DNA of 17,009 nt from Rhodospirillales bacterium (GTDB taxonomy: Bacteria; Pseudomonadota; Alphaproteobacteria; Rhodospirillales; JASLLV01), in assembly GCA_030754475.1 (NCBI GenBank), contig JASMAE010000295.1, positions 1-17,009 of the forward strand, written 5' to 3'. Below are positions 8,648 through 15,511 of the stretch, piece by piece. The notes beneath the pieces are model-generated. The model was not told where the DNA came from, did no database searches, and was given only the letters and a program-made list of their open reading frames with translations. Within the stretch, counting starts at the first letter, position 1, and each line of letters opens with the position of its first letter. The position numbers were made by a program, and so were the translations under genes.

Positions 8648-8676
8648 AGAATTATCCACTCACGTGGAATCGCACC
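8645..8676 (+). repeat. Copy 1 of a 32-bp intergenic repeat that includes the glnS stop codon
   Basis: This stretch matches 13355-13386 at 27 of 32 positions, ungapped, and the last 16 bases (CACGTGGAATCGCACC) are identical. The repeat begins with the glnS TAG stop codon followed by AG. A shared distal motif, CGGGAGAGCRGGC, lies 84 nt downstream here (8729-8741) and 89 nt downstream of the start of the other copy, so the full element may be about 100 bp. Confidence 0.8.
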
Positions 8677-9033
8677 AACCCGCACCCCTTGCCGGCCCCC
8701 CAAGCGTACCATTCCGTGGGCAGCCGGGCGGGAGAGCGGGCCGGAGCCGAACAAACTGGCGCAGGAATGAGGGATGCCTGAATTGAACCCCGCCGCGCCC
8801 GGTTGAGTGCCGCAACCGCCAATAGCTGAGGGCGTTCGGTGAGTGCTGCGCGCAGCAAGAAGCGGACATCGTGGCGTGGGTTAAGAACCCGAAATCTCAC
8901 GAAACCGGCTGTACGCAAAACCCCTTTCTCATCGACGATGATCGGTCTCGATCTTGCACGCAACCGGGGCCGGGCCGGTGCTTGCATCGGAACGCCTTGT
9001 TGGCACGAGCGGCGCTAAACGGCGAGGACGGTT
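8648..9033. other. Convergent 386-bp spacer without a supported gene
   Basis: The spacer lies between the ends of glnS (plus) and the ABC-F gene (minus). It holds the first 32-bp repeat, the CGGGAGAGCGGGC motif (8729-8741), a perfect 14-bp palindrome TGCTGCGCGCAGCA (8844-8857) and an AAGCGGACATC string (8860-8870) related to the ATGTCCGC elements near the cyclase gene. Short open frames exist on both strands, but none has a convincing ribosome binding site or recognisable protein. There is no clear T-tailed terminator. Confidence 0.6.
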
Positions 9034-10914
9034 TCATGGGCGGGCCGCATCCCAGTTTCCCTGGGCCTTGGCCCAGCGGTCTTCAGCCGCGCTCAGGTCC
9101 TTTTCCACCTGCCCCAAGTTCTTTTGCAAGGTGATCAGGTTCGCGCTGTCGCCCTGATCGTGATAGAGCGCCGGGTAACCGATGGCGCGGGTGAGATCTT
9201 CCCTTCTCGCTTCCAGCTTTTCGACCTCGGCTTCGGCACTCGCCAACTCCCGTTTCAGGTGCGCGACCGCCTTGCGCCGTTCACCGGCCTCGCGGCGGCG
9301 TTCTTTCTTGTCGTTTCCCGTCGCGCCGTTCGCGGCCTTCGCGCCGTTTCCGCCGCTGCTCGCCAAAAGCGCGCGGTAGTCGTCCATGTCACCCTCGAAC
9401 GGCCTGACCGCGCCGTCGGCGACCAGCCAGAAACGGTCGGCGGTGAGCGCGATCAGGTGGGGGTCGTGGCTGACCATGACGACTGCGCCCTCAAACGCAT
9501 TGATCGCCTGCACCAGCGTTTGGCGGGAATCGATGTCGAGATGGTTGGCCGGTTCGTCCAACAACAGGACGTGTGGCGCCTCGGCGCTCATCAACGCTAA
9601 CAACAGGCGCGCCTTCTCGCCGCCGGAAAGATCGCCGATTTTGGTTTCAGCTTTTTCCCTGCCGAACCCGAACCGCCCCAACTGCGCCCGCACCTGGGTT
9701 TCGGTGTCGCGCGGGCGTTTGCGCGCCATCGCGATCAGGGGCGATGCGGCCAGGTCCAGTTCGTCGGCCTGATGCTGGGCGAAATAACCGACGCGCAACT
9801 TGCTTGACTTGCCGATCGTCCCCGCCATCGGTGCAAGCCGCCCGGCCAACAGCTTTATCAAAGTGGACTTGCCGTTGCCATTGGCCCCGATCAGGGCGAT
9901 GCGATCATCGCCGTTGAACCGCAGCGTCAGGTTTTTGATCACCGCCAGGCCGTCGTAGCCGACCGAAACATCCTCTGTCGTAAGAAGGGGCGAGGCCAGC
10001 GTCGGCTTCGGCGCCGGAAAGGTGAGGGCGACCGCGCCCTCGTCTCGGTGTTCAGGGATCGGTTCCATCCGTTCCAGCATTTTCAGCCGCGATTGCGCCT
10101 GCTTCGACTTGGTCGCCTTGTAGCGGAAACGTTCGACGAACTTCATGATTCGCTGTTTTTGCGCATCCTGCCTGGAGCGAAGATTTTCGTTCTGGGCGAG
10201 ACGCATGCGCCGGGTTTCCTCGAACCGGTCATAGTTGCCCGAATAAAGGGTCAGCTTGCCGTTTTCCAAATGCAACGTTTCTTCGGTCGCCCGGTTCAGA
10301 AGATCACGGTCGTGGCTGACCAGCAGCACCGTGCCCCGATAATGGCGCAGATGGTTTTCGAGCCAGAGCGTCGCCTCGAGATCGAGATGGTTGGTCGGCT
10401 CGTCCAGCAAAAGCAGATCGGGTTCCGTGAACAACAGCGCGGCCAACGCCAAGCGCATGCGCCAGCCGCCGGAAAAACTGTGGCACGGGCGCCGTTGCGC
10501 GGCCTCGTCGAAGCCGAGCCCGGCAAGCAGACGCGCGGCCCGGGCCGAGGCGCGGCTTGCCCCCTTGTCGTGCAAACGGATATGGATCTCGGCAATGCGG
10601 TGGGGGTCGGTCGCGGTTTCGGCCTCGCGGTGAAGCCGGGCGAGTTCTTCATCGGCGGCGAGCACGATTTCGACGGGGTTTTGGGGGCCGTCGGGCGCTT
10701 CCTGGCGGGTGATGCCGACCCGCCAGCGCGACGGGACAGAGATGGTGCCGGAATCGAATTCGATGTCGCCGGTCAACATGCCGAGCAGCGTCGTCTTGCC
10801 CGTGCCGTTGCGCCCGACAAACCCGACCCGGTGGCCCGGATTGATGGTGGCGCTGGCACCGTCGAACAACGTGCGCGGGCCTATGCGATAGGTGATCTGG
10901 TCGAGGCGAAGCAT
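9034..10914 (-). CDS. ABC-F family ATPase, YheS-like
   Basis: 626 residues with two ABC domains and no membrane segment, as in ABC-F proteins, which act on the ribosome or in stress responses rather than in transport. Domain 1 has GRNGTGKT (34-41), signature FSGGW (147-151) and LLLLDEPTNHLD (167-178). A linker with KATKSKQAQSRLKMLERM (266-283) follows. Domain 2 has GANGNGKS (343-350), LSGGEKAR (429-436) and LLDEPANHLD (451-460). A C-terminal charged coiled coil (about 530-620) completes the YheS/Uup-like layout; the N-terminal MLRLDQITYRIGPRTLFDGAS favours YheS. The cellular role of YheS is unsettled. ATG 10914 lacks a clear Shine-Dalgarno sequence but is where the family starts. Confidence 0.93.
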   Translation of the reverse strand: MLRLDQITYRIGPRTLFDGASATINPGHRVGFVGRNGTGKTTLLGMLTGDIEFDSGTISVPSRWRVGITRQEAPDGPQNPVEIVLAADEELARLHREAETATDPHRIAEIHIRLHDKGASRASARAARLLAGLGFDEAAQRRPCHSFSGGWRMRLALAALLFTEPDLLLLDEPTNHLDLEATLWLENHLRHYRGTVLLVSHDRDLLNRATEETLHLENGKLTLYSGNYDRFEETRRMRLAQNENLRSRQDAQKQRIMKFVERFRYKATKSKQAQSRLKMLERMEPIPEHRDEGAVALTFPAPKPTLASPLLTTEDVSVGYDGLAVIKNLTLRFNGDDRIALIGANGNGKSTLIKLLAGRLAPMAGTIGKSSKLRVGYFAQHQADELDLAASPLIAMARKRPRDTETQVRAQLGRFGFGREKAETKIGDLSGGEKARLLLALMSAEAPHVLLLDEPANHLDIDSRQTLVQAINAFEGAVVMVSHDPHLIALTADRFWLVADGAVRPFEGDMDDYRALLASSGGNGAKAANGATGNDKKERRREAGERRKAVAHLKRELASAEAEVEKLEARREDLTRAIGYPALYHDQGDSANLITLQKNLGQVEKDLSAAEDRWAKAQGNWDAARP

Positions 10915-11103
10915 GGCAAGCCGTGTATCACGCCGAGGGGTGCGCGTGAACCGCCCGCACGCTCAGCAAAAAGGGAGGGCAGATCGAGCAAACTGGTGTG
11001 ATCTGGAAGATGAAGGTTATCGTGGTACTTATCATATACGCGCGCCTAAGCCCGGTCCGCGCGGCCCTTATTAGATGCATGCTCAATTCAAAAGGAGGCG
11101 AAA

Positions 11104-11289
11104 ATGAGTGAAAAGAGTAAGTGGGAAAAAGCAATATGCCGACAAATCGGACGCTCCATTTCCGATTCGGAAATGGCGGCGGCAGTAGCAGAGAAACGAA
11201 AAGCCGAGGATTCCGTGAACTGGCGAAAGCTAAAGCGCAGATTACGTAAGGCCATGAAGTCTGCGCGAAAGAAAGAGATTTCAAGCTGA
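11104..11289 (+). CDS. Small basic protein of 61 residues, unknown, low GC
   Basis: The ATG is preceded by AAAAGGAGG (11091-11099 region) at ideal spacing, the strongest ribosome binding site in the window, and the frame ends at TGA 11287-11289. The product is rich in Lys, Arg, Ser and Glu, has no membrane span, and its C-terminal half is very basic (WRKLKRRLRKAMKSARKKE), consistent with nucleic-acid or ribosome contact. By hand count the gene is about 48% GC, clearly below its neighbours, and the 100 nt upstream are also AT-richer. A perfect 9-bp stem lies inside it (11156-11176). I recognise no family. It lies between the divergent ABC-F gene and typA and may be a recent acquisition or a fast-evolving orphan. 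Confidence 0.65.
   Translation: MSEKSKWEKAICRQIGRSISDSEMAAAVAEKRKAEDSVNWRKLKRRLRKAMKSARKKEISS
11156..11176. repeat. Perfect 9-bp inverted repeat inside the small low-GC ORF
   Basis: CCATTTCCG (11156-11164) and CGGAAATGG (11168-11176) are exact reverse complements around ATT. This is the longest perfect small hairpin I found in the window. It could be a protein-binding site, an mRNA structure or chance. Confidence 0.6.
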
Positions 11290-11533
11290 GGCACTACCGG
11301 AGCGCGGGCGGTCTTGAACTTGGCCGGCCGGAAGCCTATATCAAGCGCCCACTGGGCCAGCTACCGCTTCAGCCGACCTTCGCGTCGGCCAACTTGGTTC
11401 CCTGCACCGTCACCGTTCCTGACAGCCTGGGCGCTTTTTACGCCAACCCGGGCGCCGTTCCTGCAAAACGGGCGGTCCGGGGCCGTCTCCGGCGATTGGA
11501 TGCGGAGTTTGTTTTTTCAAAGGATTTGAGACG
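11290..11533 (+). other. Leader region upstream of typA
   Basis: These 244 bases between the small ORF and typA contain no supported gene. Visible structures are GCCGAC/GTCGGC around a 6-nt loop (11372-11389) and a six-pair hairpin CCGGGG-CCGT-CTCCGG (11477-11492). A run of six T (11512-11517) follows 19 nt after the second hairpin, too far for a classical terminator. The typA promoter presumably lies here, but no clear -35/-10 pair was identified. Confidence 0.4.
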
Positions 11534-13357
11534 TTGGATATCCGCAATATCGCCATCATCGCCCACGTTGACCACGGCAAGACGACCCTGGTAGACGCGC
11601 TCCTGCATCAAAGCGGGGCGTTCCGCGAAAACCAGCGGGTCGCCGAAAGGGTCATGGACAACAACGAGCAGGAACGGGAACGGGGCATCACCATTCTCGC
11701 CAAATGTGCGTCGGTGGAGTGGAAGGGCGTGCGCATCAACATCGTCGACACCCCCGGTCACGCCGATTTCGGCGGCGAGGTGGAGCGCATTCTGAGCATG
11801 GTCGACGGCGTGCTGCTGCTGGTCGATGCCTCGGAAGGTCCCATGCCGCAAACCAAGTTCGTCACCCAGAAGGCTTTTGCCCTCGGCCTCAAGCCCATCG
11901 TCGTCGTCAACAAGATCGACAAGGCCGACACCAGGCCCGATGCGGTCCACAATGAGATATTCGAGCTGTTCTCCGTTCTCGACGCCAACGAGGAACAACT
12001 GGATTTTCCCATCCTGTTCGCGTCCGCCAAGGAGGGCTGGGCGTCCTATGATTCACACGTTCGCGGCGACGACATCTCCTGCCTGATCGACAAGGTCGTG
12101 GACTACGTCCCCGCACCCGATGTCGACCCCGACGGCCCCTTCCGAATGCTGGTGACGACGCTTGAAAGCGACCCATACCTCGGCCGGGTGCTGACCGGGC
12201 GCATTGCGTCCGGCTCGTTGTCCGTCAACGCCACAATTCAAGCGCTGAACCGCGAAGGCGGCAAGATAGAGCAGACGCGCGTCACCAAGGTGCACGCCTT
12301 CCGCGGGCCGACCCGCACCGAGGTCGCGACCGCGCACGCCGGCGACATCGTCTCCATCGCCGGCTTCCCGGCGGCGAGTGTCGCCGATACGCTGTGCGAA
12401 CTTGGCGTCACCACGCCGATCCCCGCAGATCCGGTCGATCCGCCGACCCTGGCGATGGTGTTTTCAATCAACGATTCGCCGTTGGCCGGGCGCGACGGCA
12501 ACAAGGTGACGTCGCGCGTCATCCGCACGCGGCTGATGGCGGAGGCCGAAGGCAACGTTGCTATCCTCGTGCGGGAGACCGAGGGCGGCAACGGCTTCGA
12601 GGTGGCGGGCCGCGGCGAGTTGCAGTTGGGCGTCTTGATCGAGACGCTGCGCCGCGAGGGGTTCGAACTGTCCATCAGCCGGCCCCGGGTGTTGACCCGC
12701 GCGGATCCCGACACTGGGAAGATGCTCGAGCCCTTTGAAGACGTGCTGGTCGACGTGGACGAGGAATTCTCCAGCGTCGTGGTCGCGGCGATCTCGAAGC
12801 GTAAGGGCCGGATGGAGGAAATGCGCCCGTCCGGCGGCGGCAAGGTGCGAATGCGATTCGTAGCACCCTCGAGGAGCCTGATCGGTTATCACGGCGAGTT
12901 CATGACCGAAACGCGGGGCACCGGCATCATGAACCGCATGTTCCGGGAATACGGCGCCCACGTCGGACCCATTGCTGGGCGCCACAACGGCGTGTTGATT
13001 TCCAACGCCGGGGGCAAAAGCGTCGCCTATGCGCTCATGAACCTGGAACCGAGGGGCGCGATGTTCATCGATTCCGGCGTTACCGTCTACGAGGGCATGA
13101 TCATCGGCGAAAACAAGCGTGGCAAAGATCTTGAGGTCAACCCCATGAAGACCAAGCAGCTGACCAACATCCGGGCCTCGGGCACGGACGAGGCGGTGCG
13201 CCTGACGCCGGCGCGGCGTATGTCGTTGGAACAGACAATCGCCTATATCCAGGACGACGAACTGGTGGAGGTTACGCCCCACCACATTCGCCTGCGCAAG
13301 CGCTCGTTGAGTCCGCACGAACGAAAACGCCAGGCCCGGCAGGATGTGGCCGCGTAG
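11534..13357 (+). CDS. typA: Translational GTPase TypA/BipA
   Basis: A 607-residue ribosome-associated GTPase of the EF-G-like family involved in 50S assembly and stress adaptation. The G motifs are intact: AHVDHGKT (10-17), RGITI (50-54), DTPGHADF (72-79) and NKID (126-129), with SAKEGWASYD as G5 region. Domain II, the EF-G-like domains (FEVAGRGELQLGVLIETLRREGFE) and the TypA-specific C-terminal domain (LIGYHGEFMTETRGTGIMNRMF; NIRASGTDEAVRLTPARRMSLEQTIAYI) are present, so the protein is full length. The start is TTG 11534, because MDIRNIAIIAHVDHGKTT is the family N-terminus and an AAGGA sequence lies about 10 nt upstream. The TAG stop is the first codon of the second 32-bp repeat. Confidence 0.96.
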   Translation: MDIRNIAIIAHVDHGKTTLVDALLHQSGAFRENQRVAERVMDNNEQERERGITILAKCASVEWKGVRINIVDTPGHADFGGEVERILSMVDGVLLLVDASEGPMPQTKFVTQKAFALGLKPIVVVNKIDKADTRPDAVHNEIFELFSVLDANEEQLDFPILFASAKEGWASYDSHVRGDDISCLIDKVVDYVPAPDVDPDGPFRMLVTTLESDPYLGRVLTGRIASGSLSVNATIQALNREGGKIEQTRVTKVHAFRGPTRTEVATAHAGDIVSIAGFPAASVADTLCELGVTTPIPADPVDPPTLAMVFSINDSPLAGRDGNKVTSRVIRTRLMAEAEGNVAILVRETEGGNGFEVAGRGELQLGVLIETLRREGFELSISRPRVLTRADPDTGKMLEPFEDVLVDVDEEFSSVVVAAISKRKGRMEEMRPSGGGKVRMRFVAPSRSLIGYHGEFMTETRGTGIMNRMFREYGAHVGPIAGRHNGVLISNAGGKSVAYALMNLEPRGAMFIDSGVTVYEGMIIGENKRGKDLEVNPMKTKQLTNIRASGTDEAVRLTPARRMSLEQTIAYIQDDELVEVTPHHIRLRKRSLSPHERKRQARQDVAA

Positions 13358-13386
13358 AGCGTAATCCAAGCACGTGGAATCGCACC
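13355..13386 (+). repeat. Copy 2 of the 32-bp intergenic repeat, including the typA stop codon
   Basis: 27 of 32 bases match the copy at 8645-8676, with the same orientation and the same relation to the stop codon of the preceding gene. The differing bases are confined to positions 6, 7, 9, 15 and 16. CGGGAGAGCAGGC follows at 13444-13456. Confidence 0.8.
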
Positions 13387-13465
13387 GGCCGGCACGCACC
13401 GCCCGGCACGGTCTACTCTCAAGCCTGAAGCCGACGTCAAGCACGGGAGAGCAGGCATTGCCCCG

Positions 13466-13523
13466 TGAATGTCGGCCGACCGGCGGAAACCGGTCGTACT
13501 TTGACACCCACCGGGACGACCGG
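13466..13523. repeat. Degenerate palindromic element between typA and the cyclase gene
   Basis: TGAATGTC-G-GCC (13466-13477) followed 12 nt later by CCGGTCGT (13490-13497) matches, with one base of spacing difference, the layout at 15400-15430. Two alternative stems share one arm: GACCGG (13478-13483) with CCGGTC (13490-13495), or CCGGTCGT (13490-13497) with ACGACCGG (13516-13523). It lies between converging genes, so it may also serve as a transcription end, although no T-run is present. Confidence 0.55.
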
Positions 13524-13602
13524 GCATAGCCAACCTCGGACGTCAATCAGCCGCTTCGAGCGCCGCGAACCGGCGTTCGCGCCACGCGGAAACGATGTCT
13601 TA

Positions 13603-15252
13603 TTACTCGGTTAGTCCGGCTTTGCGAAGGCCATCCACCAGCAAGCGCAGATAATCCTCTGGCACGCTTGGAAGGTGAGTGCGGACGAAGTCCGAGGTGA
13701 TGCCGGGACGCGCCTTTTCCAAATCTTCGCGGGCGCGCCGCGCCTCTTCGGCACGCCCGAGATGGCCGAGCGCGCCGGTCATATAGACGTATCCCGGCCA
13801 GGGGACGCCCTTTCGAATTCCGGTCCGGCCCTTCTCTATTGCTTGCTCGTATTGTCCGAGAAAGAAGCGGGCAGCCGACAGGCGCGCATAGAACGGTCCG
13901 ATCCCGGGATCGGCGGGGCTCAATTGGATGGCTTCCTCCATATGGGGGATCGATTCCTCCGCCCGTCCCGAGCGCGTCAACGACATCCCCAACAAACTGT
14001 GTGCAAGCGCGCAGCTTGGATTGATTCGGATCGCCTCGCGGTAGGCCGCGATGGCATCGTCGTTCTGGCGCTCGGGCGGCAGCGCCTGGCCCATGGCGAT
14101 ATGCGCGAAATGATCCTTGTCGTCCAGCGACACCGCGGTCTCCGCGGCCCGGAGCGCGGTCTCGCGGTCGGCATCGGTAAGATCGAGGATTGCGTCCTGC
14201 GCATAGGTCCAGGCCTTGCCGGCGTGGGCGCTGGAGAATTTGGGATCGCGCTCGATCGCGTGCTCGAACAGTCTGCGCGCCTCGAGAACGTCCTCCTTGG
14301 TGCGCCGGAAGATGTGGGAAATCCCGCGGTGAAACAGCTCCCAGGCATCGAGATTGTGGGTCGGCTCGGTCTTCACACGCTCGTATTCCGCCCGTCCCAA
14401 TTCGGGTTCCAGCTGGGCGACGATGGTTCCGGTGATTTCGTCCTGCAGCACAAACAGATCCTCGAACTTTCGGTCGTAGCGTTCCGCCCAGATATGGTTG
14501 GCGCTCGCCCCTTCGATCAATTGCGCGGTGATGCGGATGCGTTCGCCGGCCTTGCGCACGCTGCCTTCGAGCACGTAGCGCACGCCCAATTCGCTCGCGA
14601 CCTGGCGAAGGTCCGGCGAGGTTCCCTTGTACTGGAAGGTGGAATTGCGGGCGATCACGAAGAAGGTGCGAATGCGCGAAAGCGACGTGATGATGTCCTC
14701 GGCGAGGCCGTCTCCAATGAAGTCCTGGTCCGCGTCGCCTGAGAGATTGTCGAACGGCAGGACGGCAATGGAGGGCTTGTCGGACAGGGGTGTGCGGATG
14801 TCGGGCTTGGCACTTTCGGCGCCCAGGCGGATGGCATAGACGCGGACCGGATGGGTGACATGCTTGACCGTGTGTTCGCCCAAATCCTCGAACGGCACGT
14901 CGATGCGGTTTCGCACCAGGGCGTGCGTCTCGCCGGAGATGCAAATGCCACCGGGTTCGGCCAATCCTTCGAGCCGTGCCGCCACGTTGACGCCCTCGCC
15001 GTGGATGTCCTCGCCGTCATCAACGATGTCGCCGAGGTTGATGCCCATGCGAAATTCCAGGCTGCTCGCGCTCAGGCCCCCCTGCATGGCGATGGCGCAG
15101 TTGACCGCGTCTTGCACCGCCGAAAACTCCACGAGAAACCCATCTCCGGTGAGCTTGACGATCTTGCCGGAATCGGCCTCGATTTGCGGCTTGATCACGT
15201 CTTGGCGTGCGGCTTGCCACGCGGCGACCGTGCCGTCAGTGTCCGCTTCCAT
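13603..15252 (-). CDS. Class III adenylate cyclase-TolB-like-TPR protein, open part of a frameshifted gene
   Basis: An open frame of 549 codons from an internal ATG to TAA 13605-13603, immediately followed by a second TAA. Numbered from that ATG, the cyclase domain shows adenine-selecting K33, metal Asp D37 (KLTGDGFLVEF), adenine-selecting D82 and transition-state residues N89/R93 (VNVAARLE). A TolB-like region starts near 160 (SIAVLPFDNLSGD). TPR-like helices fill about 300-530. Such proteins make cyclic AMP from ATP under control of their C-terminal region. The first metal Asp is missing here; it lies upstream in another frame (see the entry at 15195-15323). ATG 15252 has no Shine-Dalgarno sequence, so this is not a natural start. 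With one base restored the protein would have 573 residues. Confidence 0.85.
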   Translation of the reverse strand: MEADTDGTVAAWQAARQDVIKPQIEADSGKIVKLTGDGFLVEFSAVQDAVNCAIAMQGGLSASSLEFRMGINLGDIVDDGEDIHGEGVNVAARLEGLAEPGGICISGETHALVRNRIDVPFEDLGEHTVKHVTHPVRVYAIRLGAESAKPDIRTPLSDKPSIAVLPFDNLSGDADQDFIGDGLAEDIITSLSRIRTFFVIARNSTFQYKGTSPDLRQVASELGVRYVLEGSVRKAGERIRITAQLIEGASANHIWAERYDRKFEDLFVLQDEITGTIVAQLEPELGRAEYERVKTEPTHNLDAWELFHRGISHIFRRTKEDVLEARRLFEHAIERDPKFSSAHAGKAWTYAQDAILDLTDADRETALRAAETAVSLDDKDHFAHIAMGQALPPERQNDDAIAAYREAIRINPSCALAHSLLGMSLTRSGRAEESIPHMEEAIQLSPADPGIGPFYARLSAARFFLGQYEQAIEKGRTGIRKGVPWPGYVYMTGALGHLGRAEEARRAREDLEKARPGITSDFVRTHLPSVPEDYLRLLVDGLRKAGLTE

Positions 15253-15323
15253 GAGGCGCGTGAACCCGCCACATCCGCGGCGAGAATGGCCGCAAGCCTA
15301 CGCTGGACCGGTTGTTCCGCCAT
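15195..15323 (-). pseudogene. Out-of-frame 5' end of the adenylate cyclase gene
   Basis: ATG 15323 opens a frame reading MAEQPVQRRLAAILAADVAG, the standard N-terminus of class III cyclases of this architecture, with the first metal-binding Asp at residue 17. The next bases read SRASW in this frame and stop at TGA 15197-15195. The minus-one frame gives the expected continuation FTRLMEADTDGT, which joins the long open frame without a gap. A single base is therefore missing beside the CCC run at 15265-15267 (plus strand). GGGGAGGG lies directly before the ATG, although closer than usual. The split is either a genuine inactivating mutation or a homopolymer sequencing error. Confidence 0.85.
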
Positions 15324-15399
15324 GCCCTCCCCATGGAGCGATTGCTCGTCCCCATATTATGACAAAACTGGGGCCTTACAATCGGCAATGGGGAAATGC

Positions 15400-15478
15400 T
15401 GAATGTCCGCCCCGAGTCATACCCGGTCGTTCATCGCGGTCTTTGCGATTGAAGGGCTACGACCCATGAGCGGGCGTT
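15400..15478. repeat. Imperfect palindromic intergenic element upstream of the cyclase gene
   Basis: The outer arms AATGTCCGCCC (15402-15412) and GAGCGGGCGTT (15468-15478) pair at 8 of 11 positions, and inner TCAT/GGTCG strings recur in inverted order. The left part, TGAATGTCCGCC then CCGGTCGT, matches the element at 13466-13497. It fills most of the 188-bp spacer 15324-15511. The general look is that of small non-autonomous intergenic repeats common in alphaproteobacteria; no family name can be given from the sequence alone. Confidence 0.5.
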
Positions 15479-15511
15479 GCGGCGAGCAACCTGCCCTCAA
15501 AAGCCCATAAG

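Noticed and set aside
8652..8987. 111-codon minus-strand frame in the glnS-ABC-F spacer
   Set aside because: It runs through the repeat and palindromes, has no ribosome binding site and no recognisable domain; treated as non-coding.
13547..13602. Continuation of the cyclase frame after TAA TAA, reading VSAWRERRFAALEAAD then TGA
   Set aside because: It looks protein-like, but is short, follows two consecutive stops and has no start or ribosome binding site; chance in GC-rich DNA is sufficient.
13547..14944. 465-codon minus-strand frame overlapping the cyclase gene
   Set aside because: It is the shifted frame of the TPR/cyclase coding region, Arg/Gly/Pro-rich; the alternate frame carries all family motifs.
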